A stretch of DNA of 64,000 bases from an uncultured Porphyromonas sp. (GTDB lineage: Bacteria > Bacteroidota > Bacteroidia > Bacteroidales > Porphyromonadaceae), in contig NZ_CALHDW010000007.1 in the NCBI RefSeq assembly GCF_938023125.1, positions 62,001 through 126,000 on the forward strand. The letters run 5' to 3'. The notes beneath the pieces were generated by a model that searched no databases, was not told the origin of the DNA, and saw nothing but the letters and a program-made list of their open reading frames with translations. The translations under genes were made by a program, and so were the position numbers. Shown one piece after another: positions 6,993 to 16,075 of the stretch; the first letter of the stretch is position 1, and the number at the start of each line of letters is the position of its first letter.

Positions 6993-7703
6993 TTATGCGT
7001 GTTGCTTCAGCTCCATCGAACGGATGAGAGGAACAAAAAGGAAGTCTTCGACAAAGTTGTGCGTGGCGAGGTCGTCTTCGGCAGAGAATAGCTCATGTAG
7101 CACACTTGTTAGCTCGTAGCCGCTCCCATCGGGGAAGTACTTAATCAAGATGTTCTTAAGCTCTCCAATACGAGCCTCTACCTTATCGTGCCGGCGAGAG
7201 AATATGTCGATATTGTAGGATCCTGAGCCTTGTTTTTGAGTTCCATCCACCAGAGCACGCACATAAGGAAACACGTTTTTATCCTCATATCCCATATGCT
7301 TGTGTACCTCGGTTACGTATTGATCGAAGAATTTATTGATAAGAAAAACAATCTCTTCGGGCCCTCCCTCTATGGCACGACGGAGGTGTACCAAGAGTTT
7401 AGGTAGGCGGTAGTCTAAGAAATAATGGTGAGAACGCTTTAAGAAGTCTACCAAAGCCATAGGCGAAAGCGAGGCAAGTAGCTCTTGGCTTGGCTTGGTA
7501 TTGCGAGATACAATGGTATTGACCACAGCAATCAGTGTCTCTACATGTACATTATTTTGCTCACAAACCTCCCGTATAGTCTTGTCCCCAAACCCGAGGG
7601 GAATACCAAAGCGAGTAATAACGAGCAGGAGCTCGTATCGTTCACAAATAAGATCGCTCATGAGCGTATCTGCCGAGTAGAATTGTGTTATGCGTAGTGA
7701 CAT
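6993..7703 (-). CDS. Hemerythrin-domain protein
   Basis: This is a 236-residue protein. The N-terminal third is helical and contains FGDKTIREVCEQNNVHVETL, like the domain preceding hemerythrin in ScdA/YtfE-type iron-sulfur repair proteins. The C-terminal part carries candidate di-iron ligands: H92/H93, H136 and E140 (HKHMGYE), H172 (RRHDKVE), E209, and H215 and E219 (HNFVED). Members bind O2, NO or iron, or repair damaged iron-sulfur centres. The start is placed at the ATG at 7703, since the upstream extension begins only with TTG. A good promoter lies about 30 bp upstream. Its partner gene is the degenerate-receiver regulator. Confidence 0.85.
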   Translation of the reverse strand: MSLRITQFYSADTLMSDLICERYELLLVITRFGIPLGFGDKTIREVCEQNNVHVETLIAVVNTIVSRNTKPSQELLASLSPMALVDFLKRSHHYFLDYRLPKLLVHLRRAIEGGPEEIVFLINKFFDQYVTEVHKHMGYEDKNVFPYVRALVDGTQKQGSGSYNIDIFSRRHDKVEARIGELKNILIKYFPDGSGYELTSVLHELFSAEDDLATHNFVEDFLFVPLIRSMELKQHA

Positions 7704-7732
7704 GCTTCTTACAATCAATTAGTAATACAATG

Positions 7733-7740
7733 CAAAGATA
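7733..7740 (-). promoter_or_regulatory. -7 box of the hemerythrin-regulator pair
   Basis: CAAAGATA reads TATCTTTG on the minus strand (perfect TAnnTTTG). A TTG about 20 bp further upstream (in ACTTGTATAG) serves as a -33 element. It lies 30 bp before the chosen ATG. Confidence 0.8.
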
Positions 7741-7825
7741 GCCTAGCCGAGTATACTATACAAGTAAAAGCTATCCCCAAAAGTAGTGAGATACGCTTTC
7801 TACTGTAGTGTTGAATTTGCCCCTT

Positions 7826-8839
7826 TTAGGGCTTTAGATCGGAGAAATACCGTTTGCCTGAGAAGAAGTATTGCCAGACAATAGAGTGTGGATATAGGCC
7901 CATTGGCTGCACTGGTGGGGTAAGAGGGGGAGTGTAGTGCCGTTTCATCTTCTTGAAGTCTCTATGGGCTCTGTAGATAGCCCACACAAAGCGGGCCTTT
8001 CCCTTGGCTAGATACATCCCGGCCGATAGTCCATCCAGCAGCATACGTTTGGGGAGAAGCCTCTTAGCCTCCACTCTAGGGAGGTTTTTGTAGAGCATCA
8101 GAAGGTTGTTGCGAAAGTTGAGATATACTTTGCGAGCATTGCTGGAGCTGAGAGTGGCTCCACCCAAATGATATATCGTACTGTTGGGCGTATATCTCAC
8201 CTCATACCCATTACGGTGGTAGCGCCAGCAGAGATCAATCTCTTCCATATGGGCAAAGAATCGTTCATCTAACCCGCCCACCTCGAGGTAAGCATCACGG
8301 CGAACAAACAGAGTGGCTCCCGAAGCCCAAAAGATAGAGGCCTCAGTATCGTATTGCCCTTTGTCCTCCTCTATGGTGTCGAATATCCGCCCCCGACAGA
8401 ATGGATACCCCAGGTGATCTATAAAGCCTCCTGCGGCCCCTGCATACTCAAACTGGGCGGGATGGTGAAAGCTCCGTATTTTGGGTTGTACTGCGGCAAG
8501 ACGTGCATTGGCCTCAAGCATGGCAAGGGGAGCTTCTAGCCACCCCTCCGTTACGGCTACATCACTATTAAGCAAACAATAATAGGGGGTCTCACACTCT
8601 GCTAGCGCTAGATTGTACCCTTTGGCGAATCCGTAGTTTTCGGAGAATCTGAGGAGCTTTACAGTGGGGAATTCCCTCTCTACCACCTCAATGGAGTCGT
8701 CTGTAGAACCATTGTCGATGATCACAATGCAGGCCTTATCACAAGGAGTAAAACGTACAACATCGGGGAGGAACTTACGGAGCAGATGGCTCCCATTCCA
8801 ATTGAGGATCCCTACGGTGATAAGAGGTGCCGAGCTCAT
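7826..8839 (-). CDS. Family 2 glycosyltransferase
   Basis: This is a 337-residue GT-A fold enzyme. It has the N-terminal ITVGILNWNG strand, IIDNGSTDDS, the nucleotide-sugar and metal motif LNSDV near residue 115, the acceptor-side GATLFVRRDAY, and HMEEIDLCWR. These features match the rhamnosyl/galactofuranosyl-type GT2 enzymes used for cell-surface glycans. The C-terminus ends in a basic region that may touch the membrane. The donor and acceptor cannot be told from sequence. It is the last gene of the glyS-to-GT2 unit, 6 bp after mtaB. Confidence 0.9.
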   Translation of the reverse strand: MSSAPLITVGILNWNGSHLLRKFLPDVVRFTPCDKACIVIIDNGSTDDSIEVVEREFPTVKLLRFSENYGFAKGYNLALAECETPYYCLLNSDVAVTEGWLEAPLAMLEANARLAAVQPKIRSFHHPAQFEYAGAAGGFIDHLGYPFCRGRIFDTIEEDKGQYDTEASIFWASGATLFVRRDAYLEVGGLDERFFAHMEEIDLCWRYHRNGYEVRYTPNSTIYHLGGATLSSSNARKVYLNFRNNLLMLYKNLPRVEAKRLLPKRMLLDGLSAGMYLAKGKARFVWAIYRAHRDFKKMKRHYTPPLTPPVQPMGLYPHSIVWQYFFSGKRYFSDLKP

Positions 8840-8845
8840 ATCTTT

Positions 8846-10183
8846 TTATTCTAGGGTGCAAAGGGCTACACCCGGCTCTTTTTCCGTTCCAATTGTGGCT
8901 TGTGTGATAGCTCCTGATAGAGCAATATCGGGGCAGAATTCGTGCTCTAGTCGGATATAATTATCAGTAAAACCATACATCTTGCCATCTACACATGAGT
9001 GCTCCCAAAGGACGGGCCGGCTCTCTCCCTCATGCTCCCTATAGAAAAGGCTTAGCTTACGATTAGATAGATCGATAAGGGCTTTGCTACGTTCTTTTTT
9101 CTCTTCGGGAGAGACTACGAGAGGGATGGAAAGTGCAGGTGTACCACTACGTTCACTATAACTAAATACATGGAGTTGTGTTACCGGTTGCCCCTCGAGG
9201 AAGGCGAGACTCTCCCTAAAAAACTCCGGGGTTTCGCCTCTCATCCCTACAATTACATCCACCCCGATAAAGGCATCCGGCATAACCTCTTTGATACGAT
9301 TGAGGCGATCAGCAAAAAGCTGAGAGCGATAGCGTCTTTTCATCAAGGCAAGTACGGTATCGCTGCCACTCTGTAGCGGCAGGTGCCAATGGGGCATGAA
9401 GCTTCTCGATTGGGCTACAACTTCGAGCAACTCATCGGAGAGCAGATCGGGCTCTAGAGAGCTAATGCGGTAGCGCTCTATGCCATCTACCTGATCCAAA
9501 GCCCGCACCAAGTCTACAAATCGTTCGCCCGTAGAGCGACCGAAATCTCCAATATTGACTCCGGTAAGCACAATCTCTTTCCCATCCTCCCGAGCTACTT
9601 TTTCGGCTTGAGCCACCAAAGAGGCAATGCTACCATTGCGGCTTGCCCCTCTAGCCTTGGGGATGGTGCAATAGGTGCAGCCGTAGTTGCAACCATCTTG
9701 AACCTTGAGGAAGTGCCGAGTTCTGTCGTCGCTGCTACAGCCTTCTTCGAAGCGGTGGAGATGAATCCGCTCACCTGCGTAGTGGTGCTTATGGGTGGAG
9801 GTAACTCCTTCTCCGGAGAAAAAGGTGATGAGGTGCTCTACGACTTCGCTTTTTCTACCAGCCCCTACTACTATATTTACCCCTGGGATATTGAGAATTT
9901 CTTCCCCCTTTAGCTGGGCGTAACACCCCATAACCACTATGGCTGCATGGGGGTTCTCCCTAACTACTCGATGGATGAGGGTCCGATCTTTGCGGTCGGC
10001 TGCACTCGTTACACTGCAAGTGTTGATAATGCATATATCGGCAGAGGTACCCTCTGTACTCAATACGACTCCCAACTCTCGCAATTGCCGACCTATGGTA
10101 GAGGTCTCTGCAAAGTTTAGTTTACACCCTAAGGTGAAAAATAAAGCTGTCTTACCCTGTAATACCGTTGCGTCTGGATGCAT
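8846..10183 (-). CDS. mtaB: tRNA methylthiotransferase MtaB
   Basis: This radical SAM enzyme converts t6A37 of tRNAs to ms2t6A. At 445 residues it has the family order. The N-terminal UPF0004 domain carries the auxiliary-cluster cysteines (TLGCKLN, INTCSVT, VMGCYAQ). The radical SAM motif is CNYGCTYCTIP, and a C-terminal TRAM-like region follows. It lies between dnaB (9-bp gap) and the glycosyltransferase and is probably co-transcribed. MtaB rather than MiaB or RimO is chosen on the spacing and wording of the cysteine motifs. Confidence 0.92.
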   Translation of the reverse strand: MHPDATVLQGKTALFFTLGCKLNFAETSTIGRQLRELGVVLSTEGTSADICIINTCSVTSAADRKDRTLIHRVVRENPHAAIVVMGCYAQLKGEEILNIPGVNIVVGAGRKSEVVEHLITFFSGEGVTSTHKHHYAGERIHLHRFEEGCSSDDRTRHFLKVQDGCNYGCTYCTIPKARGASRNGSIASLVAQAEKVAREDGKEIVLTGVNIGDFGRSTGERFVDLVRALDQVDGIERYRISSLEPDLLSDELLEVVAQSRSFMPHWHLPLQSGSDTVLALMKRRYRSQLFADRLNRIKEVMPDAFIGVDVIVGMRGETPEFFRESLAFLEGQPVTQLHVFSYSERSGTPALSIPLVVSPEEKKERSKALIDLSNRKLSLFYREHEGESRPVLWEHSCVDGKMYGFTDNYIRLEHEFCPDIALSGAITQATIGTEKEPGVALCTLE

Positions 10184-10192
10184 GGATAAGTA

Positions 10193-11686
10193 TTAGAATG
10201 GAACGGAATTCCCATCAAGAGGGATGGGAGAGAAGTTGCCTCCGATACCACTATCGATGGTGACGAAGTTAACACTATCGTAGGGGGCGAACTTGGTGTA
10301 TTCGCCACGGAATATGAGTTTTACATCTCCGATAGGGCCATTACGATGTTTAGAGATAATGAAGAAGCCCATCCCTTGGGTCGATGTGTTGTCTTCGGGG
10401 TTAACCTTGATGTTGTACACCTCGGGACGATGGATAAAACATACCATGTCGGCATCTTGCTCAATGGCTCCGGACTCACGAAGGTCTGAGAGTTGAGGTC
10501 TCTTACTATTAGAGTCCCCCTGTCGTGTTTCGAGGGTTCGGTTGAGCTGGGAGAGGGCTATAATGGGGATGTCTAGCTCCTTGGCTAGGACCTTGAGAGA
10601 GCGGGATATTGTACTTACTTCTTGCTCTCGGTTACCAAAGTTCATCCCTTGGGCATTCATCAGCTGCAGGTAGTCAATGATAATAAGTTCTACCTTTTGC
10701 TCTTTGACTAATCTGCGTGCCTTGGTACGAAACTCGAAAACAGAGAGGCTCGGGGTGTCGTCTATATAGAGCGGTTTGTCTTGGATCTCACGTAGCTTGG
10801 TACTAAGTTGCGTCCATTCATAGGCCTCAAGTTGACCATTCTTTAGCTTCTCTCCCGGTATCTCACATACGTTACTGATGAGACGCTTTATAAGCTGTTT
10901 CGCACTCATTTCGAGGTTGAATATAGCTACCGGTATGCTCATGTCGATAGCCATATTCTTGGCCATTGACAAGACAAATGCCGTTTTACCCATGGCAGGA
11001 CGTGCTGCAACAATAATAAGATCGGACTTCTGCCATCCTGCCGTCATCTTATCTATTGCCGGGAACCCGGAGGATATACCACTAATACCATCCCCAACAT
11101 TTCGGGCCTCTTGTATCTCCGATATGGTCTCCTCTAGGAGAGAGTCGGCTCGGCGGATGTCTTGCTGGATATTCTGTTTTGAGAGCTCGAAGAGGGCGGC
11201 CTCGGCTTCTTGCATCTGCACTTCAGACTCAATAGAGTCTTCATATGCCTTGGTAAGCACTTCGGAGGCAAAGGAAATCAAATTGCGGCTCGTGGATTTG
11301 CCGGCAACGATATGGGCATGGTAGAGTACGTTGGCAGTGGCCCCTACGCTTGTTGTCAGGTTGGCAATGTAGGCCGCTCCGCCTACTTCTTCGAGTTGAT
11401 CTGTACGACGAAGCTCCTCCGTAACGGTGAGCATATCAATCGGCTTCTGATTCGCTTCGAGCTCCCAGATCACCCTGAAAATAGTTTCGTGCGATCTCAT
11501 ATAAAAGCTCTCCGGCTTAAGAATCATTGCCACTTCGCCCATAACTCCGGGTTGCAGTAGTATTGCGCCTAGTACAGCACGCTCGAGCTCTATCGCCTGA
11601 GGGGGTACATGCCCATCAAGTGCCGTTACTGCACTTTGGTTGGCAGGTGCCTTACTCTTTTTCCCTTTTGTGTCGTTTTTTGCCAT
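10193..11686 (-). CDS. dnaB: Replicative DNA helicase DnaB
   Basis: This is the hexameric helicase that unwinds DNA ahead of the replication fork. The N-terminal helical domain (residues 28-130, PPQAIELERAVLGAILL) is followed by a RecA-like motor with Walker A ARPAMGKT at 228-235. Walker B lies in LIIIDYLQLM, and LSQLNR and a C-terminal KHRNGP arginine-finger region follow. The length of 497 is normal, with a short lysine-rich extension at the N-terminus. No intein is present. It lies 31 bp after lepA. Confidence 0.97.
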   Translation of the reverse strand: MAKNDTKGKKSKAPANQSAVTALDGHVPPQAIELERAVLGAILLQPGVMGEVAMILKPESFYMRSHETIFRVIWELEANQKPIDMLTVTEELRRTDQLEEVGGAAYIANLTTSVGATANVLYHAHIVAGKSTSRNLISFASEVLTKAYEDSIESEVQMQEAEAALFELSKQNIQQDIRRADSLLEETISEIQEARNVGDGISGISSGFPAIDKMTAGWQKSDLIIVAARPAMGKTAFVLSMAKNMAIDMSIPVAIFNLEMSAKQLIKRLISNVCEIPGEKLKNGQLEAYEWTQLSTKLREIQDKPLYIDDTPSLSVFEFRTKARRLVKEQKVELIIIDYLQLMNAQGMNFGNREQEVSTISRSLKVLAKELDIPIIALSQLNRTLETRQGDSNSKRPQLSDLRESGAIEQDADMVCFIHRPEVYNIKVNPEDNTSTQGMGFFIISKHRNGPIGDVKLIFRGEYTKFAPYDSVNFVTIDSGIGGNFSPIPLDGNSVPF

Positions 11687-11717
11687 ATCGGATCCTCCGC
11701 CCCTATTTTTTATAGGT

Positions 11718-13505
11718 TTAGTCGAGTTTGAGTACAGCTAGGAATGCCTTCTGGGGCACCTCTACCGTACCGATCTGTTTCATACGTTTCTTTCCCTCTT
11801 TCTGCTTTTCCAGAAGTTTTCTCTTACGTGAGATATCTCCTCCATAGCACTTGGCAGTCACGTCTTTACGCACGGCTTTGATTGTCTCTCGTGCAATGAT
11901 TTTTGCACCAATTGCAGCTTGGATGGCAATATCGAATTGCTGACGAGGGATAAGTTCTTTGAGCTTTTCGCACATCCTCCGCCCGAAGGATACACTGTTG
12001 TCTATATGGGTTAGGGTAGAGAGGGCATCAACGGGTTCTCCGTTCAGCAATATATCCAACTTAACGAGTTTGGATGGGCGGAAGTCGCTGATATGATAGT
12101 CAAAAGAGGCATATCCTCTAGAGATACTTTTTAGTTTGTCATAGAAGTCGATAACGATCTCGCCTAGAGGCATATCAAAGAGCACTTCTACTCGATTCCC
12201 CGATATAAACTCCTGCTTGATGAGGATCCCCCGCTTATCCATACAGAGGGAGATGATAGGGCCAATATAGGCCGCTTGCGTGATGATAGTGGCACGGATA
12301 TAGGGCTCGTCGATATGATCGATGAGAGTGGGATCCGGTAGGCCGGAAGGGTTGTGCACTTCGCTCATAGCCCCCTTTTTGTCGTACACTTTGTAAGAAA
12401 CGTTGGGGACCGTGGTTATCACGTTCATGCCAAACTCGCGATCCAATCGGTCTTGTACAATCTCCATGTGGAGCAGCCCTAGGAAGCCGCATCGGAATCC
12501 GAAGCCCAAGGCTACCGAGCTCTCGGGCGTAAATGTGAGGGAGGCATCGTTGAGTTGCAATTTCTCGAGAGAGGTACGAAGGTTTTCGAATTCTTCTGTC
12601 TCGATGGGGTATACCCCGGCAAATACCATCGGTTTCACCTCTTCGAATCCCTCAATAGCCTCTAGAGCGGGGCGCGCTATATGGGTAATGGTATCGCCCA
12701 CTCGCACCTCTTTACTCGTTTTTATCCCCGAGATAATGTAGCCCACATCGCCTGTTTTTACCTCTTTGCGGGGGGCCATATCCAATTTGAGTACACCTAC
12801 TTCGTCGGCCTCATACTCCATACCCGTGGCGATAAATTTCACCTTATCTCCCGTTTTGATAGAGCCATTAACCACCTTGTAGTAGGCAATAATCCCTCGG
12901 AAAGGATTGAAAACGGAGTCGAAAACAAGGCATTGAAGGGGAGCTTCCGGGTCTCCCTTTGGAGGGGGGACTTGCTCTACAATGGCATGAAGAATAGCCT
13001 CAACTCCCATGCCGGTCTTACCACTTGCTCGTATGATGTTTTCGGCAGATTCGCCTAGCAGGTCTACGATCTGATCTTCCACTTCTTCGGGAGTTGCACT
13101 CGCAAGGTCGCACTTATTGATGATAGGAATGATGGTCAGGTCGTTCTCTATCGCCATGTATAGGTTGGAGATGGTTTGTGCCTGAATACCCTGTGTCGCA
13201 TCCACTACCAAGAGAGCACCTTCGCAGGCTGCGATAGATCTGGAGACCTCGTAACTAAAGTCCACATGTCCCGGAGTATCTATCAAATTGAGGATGTATT
13301 TTTCTCCGCCCTCTTCGTATTCCATTTGTATGGCATGGCTCTTGATGGTGATACCCCTCTCGCGTTCCAAGTCCATATTATCGAGTACTTGAGCTTGAAG
13401 ATCCTTGCCAGAGACGGTCTTGGTGTACTCCAGAAGACGGTCTGCCAAGGTGCTTTTACCATGGTCGATATGGGCGATAATGCAAAAATTGCGGATATTC
13501 TTCAT
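11718..13505 (-). CDS. lepA: Elongation factor 4 (LepA)
   Basis: This translational GTPase acts on stalled or pre-translocation ribosomes and on ribosome assembly. Its 595 residues show the G domain motifs (AHIDHGKST at 11-19, DTPGH, NKCD), the EF-G-like domains II and III, and the LepA-specific C-terminal domain. The last contains KCYGGDISRKRKLLEKQKEG, diagnostic for this family. It sits between lpxB and dnaB with gaps of about 30 bp. Confidence 0.98.
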   Translation of the reverse strand: MKNIRNFCIIAHIDHGKSTLADRLLEYTKTVSGKDLQAQVLDNMDLERERGITIKSHAIQMEYEEGGEKYILNLIDTPGHVDFSYEVSRSIAACEGALLVVDATQGIQAQTISNLYMAIENDLTIIPIINKCDLASATPEEVEDQIVDLLGESAENIIRASGKTGMGVEAILHAIVEQVPPPKGDPEAPLQCLVFDSVFNPFRGIIAYYKVVNGSIKTGDKVKFIATGMEYEADEVGVLKLDMAPRKEVKTGDVGYIISGIKTSKEVRVGDTITHIARPALEAIEGFEEVKPMVFAGVYPIETEEFENLRTSLEKLQLNDASLTFTPESSVALGFGFRCGFLGLLHMEIVQDRLDREFGMNVITTVPNVSYKVYDKKGAMSEVHNPSGLPDPTLIDHIDEPYIRATIITQAAYIGPIISLCMDKRGILIKQEFISGNRVEVLFDMPLGEIVIDFYDKLKSISRGYASFDYHISDFRPSKLVKLDILLNGEPVDALSTLTHIDNSVSFGRRMCEKLKELIPRQQFDIAIQAAIGAKIIARETIKAVRKDVTAKCYGGDISRKRKLLEKQKEGKKRMKQIGTVEVPQKAFLAVLKLD

Positions 13506-13531
13506 TGAAAGATAGCGTGATGTCTTTGTTA

Positions 13532-14677
13532 CTAATGAATGATAGAGCGAGTGATAACTTGGGCAGCAGTGCGAGCAGCCGGTACGCGTCCGAGTTGGGA
13601 TTGAAGGCGTGCATAGCCTTCTGAGATCTCTTGAGTTGAGGCTAGAAGTCGCTCAATAGCCTTGTGGAGATGCTTGGGAGTTGCTTTGGCTGCAAGTAGC
13701 TCCTCTACCAAAGGGGTATCTAATATGAGATTAACCAGAGAGAAGTAGGAGATCGGGAATTGCGAAAAAGCCCAATTGATAAGAGGGGATCCGATGCTTC
13801 GATAGCAGACTATTTGTGGAGTGCCTATGAGTGCTGTCTCTAGGGTAGCGGTGCCCGATGTTACGAGGGCAAAATCTGCAGCTGCCAAGATGTCATAGGT
13901 CTGACCAAAAAGCACTTCCGCCTTATATCCCTGTACGAACGGAGTATAAAACTCGGCCTCAATACCCGGAGCGCCTGCTATGACGCACTGATAGTTAGGG
14001 TAGTGAGTCCGTAGGGTAGTGAGCATCAGAGGGAGATTTTGTTTTATCTCGGCACGTCTGCTCCCTGCCAGTATGGCCACAATCGGGCGCTCTATTGTGA
14101 GTTGTGGGGTCTTATTGCACAGGGTTATTTTTGTTTGTGGGTCGCCCCATGTATCCCAATACTTTCCCACGGCATCTACACAAGGATTGCCCACATAGTA
14201 GGCTTTTACCTTATAGCGAATCAAAAATTCCTCCTCAAAGGGCAGTATGCTCAGCACTTGTGTGCAAAGGGTTCGCAGTTGCTTTGTTCTTTTTTTCTTC
14301 CAAGCCCACACTTTGGGAGGAATGTAGTAAAAGACAGAAGTGCGAGGCAATGACTTGTTTACAAATGGAAGAATGTAACGAAAGTTGAACCCGGAGTAGT
14401 CGATGGGAATCACCACGTGTGGATCGAATTCCTTGATCTCTTGTTGTACAAGATGAGCTGCGGAGCGAATTTTGGGAAGGTGTCTCAAAACGGAGATAAA
14501 CCCCATAAAGGCAACCTTGCTGTAATGCACAACGGGTCGCCTTCCTGACTCATAAGCCATCTGGTCTCCTCCCATAAAGGCGAAGGTAGCCGAAGGATCT
14601 TCGGCTTTTATGGCTCTGATGAGGTGAGCACCATGAAGGTCTCCCGAAGCCTCTCCTGCTATCAAGAAATATCGCAT
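13532..14677 (-). CDS. lpxB: Lipid-A-disaccharide synthase
   Basis: This GT19 enzyme joins UDP-2,3-diacylglucosamine and lipid X to give the lipid A disaccharide at the inner membrane. At 381 residues it has the typical start IAGEASGDLHGAHLI, the PPKVWAWKKKR stretch, LPFEEEF, and the donor-binding VTSGTATLE...IVCYR segment. The window also carries lpxK, the next but one lipid A step, in a separate operon. It lies 15 bp after surE. Confidence 0.95.
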   Translation of the reverse strand: MRYFLIAGEASGDLHGAHLIRAIKAEDPSATFAFMGGDQMAYESGRRPVVHYSKVAFMGFISVLRHLPKIRSAAHLVQQEIKEFDPHVVIPIDYSGFNFRYILPFVNKSLPRTSVFYYIPPKVWAWKKKRTKQLRTLCTQVLSILPFEEEFLIRYKVKAYYVGNPCVDAVGKYWDTWGDPQTKITLCNKTPQLTIERPIVAILAGSRRAEIKQNLPLMLTTLRTHYPNYQCVIAGAPGIEAEFYTPFVQGYKAEVLFGQTYDILAAADFALVTSGTATLETALIGTPQIVCYRSIGSPLINWAFSQFPISYFSLVNLILDTPLVEELLAAKATPKHLHKAIERLLASTQEISEGYARLQSQLGRVPAARTAAQVITRSIIH

Positions 14678-14692
14678 TGTGGGGAGGTGATT

Positions 14693-15472
14693 TTATTGGG
14701 GGAGCCCTTCGCGGAATGCCTCGTAGAGGTGAGGTAAGAATTCCCTATCGGTCATGTCGATACGGATTGGGGTGAGGGTCGCATACCCTTCTTCCAAGAG
14801 ATCCCAGTCCGTATTGGGTTCATCTTCTGTTTTGATTTGGCTTCCTACCATCCAATATACTCGTCCTCCGGAGCCGTTTGTACTTTCTACAAATTCGTCC
14901 ATAAACCGTCCTACTGCTTGAGGGGCCACCTTGAGTCCCAAGGGAGCTGTCGTAGGCAGATTGAGGCTGAGCATCGTATGCGTTGGTATTTTGTTTGAGA
15001 GCATCCAACGGACCAATGGCGCTGTGTACTCAACGGCATAGCGCATCTCTGCATCTTCTCCGTGGTCGTTGACCGAGACTGCTAGGGCGGGGATTCCGGC
15101 AATGCAACCTTCGAGGGCTGCCCCTACAGTACCCGAATAAACAACGCAAATACCATCATTGCGCCCATGGTTAATCCCGCTTACAACGAGATCGGGACGG
15201 CACTCCTTGGAGAATAGTGTGTTAAGGGCGAGCTTTACACAGTCGGCAGGGGTGCCGGAGCAGCGATAGACTCTATACCCCTCTTCCTCCTGCATCTTCG
15301 TTAGCTTCAGGGGCAGACTAGTTGAGATTTGGGACGATGCGCCTGATCTAGGACCGTCCGGGGCAACAACGGTAACATCCCCAATTGTACGAAGCATAGC
15401 GCTCAGGGCGGCTATGCCGGGGGCGTGAATACCATCGTCGTTAGATATGAGAATATGGGGTCTGGATACCAT
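14693..15472 (-). CDS. surE: 5'/3'-nucleotidase SurE
   Basis: This is a metal-dependent nucleoside monophosphate phosphatase. At 259 residues it has the N-terminal metal site SNDDG (10-14), SGASSQIS and VSGINHGRNDG, the core motifs of the SurE fold. In most Gram-negative bacteria the gene neighbours pcm or rpoS; here it lies between an FKBP lipoprotein and lpxB. Confidence 0.95.
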   Translation of the reverse strand: MVSRPHILISNDDGIHAPGIAALSAMLRTIGDVTVVAPDGPRSGASSQISTSLPLKLTKMQEEEGYRVYRCSGTPADCVKLALNTLFSKECRPDLVVSGINHGRNDGICVVYSGTVGAALEGCIAGIPALAVSVNDHGEDAEMRYAVEYTAPLVRWMLSNKIPTHTMLSLNLPTTAPLGLKVAPQAVGRFMDEFVESTNGSGGRVYWMVGSQIKTEDEPNTDWDLLEEGYATLTPIRIDMTDREFLPHLYEAFREGLPQ

Positions 15473-15520
15473 TAATGTCTAGTTGGATTGCTAGTAAAAT
15501 ATAAGTCACCTTTTGGGGTA

Positions 15521-16075
15521 TTATTCGGCAGATTCTGGTACGATGCTGTCGAGACGAACCTCGTACCTCAAAGCCGAGTAGGCGGGGATTGTTGAAGTCT
15601 GAGAGGGGGACGATTTAGCTCCATAGGCTAGATACCAGGGGATAATTACCTCGGTATGATCGCCTACAACCATATTTTGGAGTGCAATTTGCACACCTGC
15701 AATAGCTCTCTCCTTCTCGCCTCTGTTGAGCGAAAGGCGTAATCCTTGTTCCTGATCGAAGTTCCCATCTAGGGGCGCTGTGCCCGTTGATGAGGTGGGA
15801 ACAAGTAGGTACATAGCATAGTGGATAATCACACGCGAGGTGGATATAGGGTGCTCAGTACCGGTACCTTTGGTCTTCGTCTTCATAAAGACGTAAGGCA
15901 TAGAGCCGTCTGTTGTAACCTTTTGGTAGTCACTTTTGCTCTCATAGTCTGCAAAGGCCTTTTCGTTGCGTCGGCGCCATTCTTCGGTGCTGTCAACTGA
16001 TTTCTGGCATGCAGGGAGTAGGGTTGCCATCAAGGTGGCAACCGCTATTAGGATGGGATATATTCTCTTATTCAT
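15521..16075 (-). CDS. FKBP-type peptidyl-prolyl isomerase lipoprotein
   Basis: From the ATG at 16075 this is a 184-residue lipoprotein with lipobox LLPAC (Cys23). A helical linker and an FKBP domain follow. FKBP signs are VIIHYAMYL, AIAGVQIALQNMVVGD, VIIPWYLAYGAKS, and the terminal IPAYSALRYEVRLDSI. Such envelope isomerases help fold exported proteins, and similar ones in Bacteroidota occur as gliding (Gld) lipoproteins. The start overlaps the end of glyS by 8 bp. A GTG at 16084 would add three residues and is less likely. Confidence 0.88.
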   Translation of the reverse strand: MNKRIYPILIAVATLMATLLPACQKSVDSTEEWRRRNEKAFADYESKSDYQKVTTDGSMPYVFMKTKTKGTGTEHPISTSRVIIHYAMYLLVPTSSTGTAPLDGNFDQEQGLRLSLNRGEKERAIAGVQIALQNMVVGDHTEVIIPWYLAYGAKSSPSQTSTIPAYSALRYEVRLDSIVPESAE

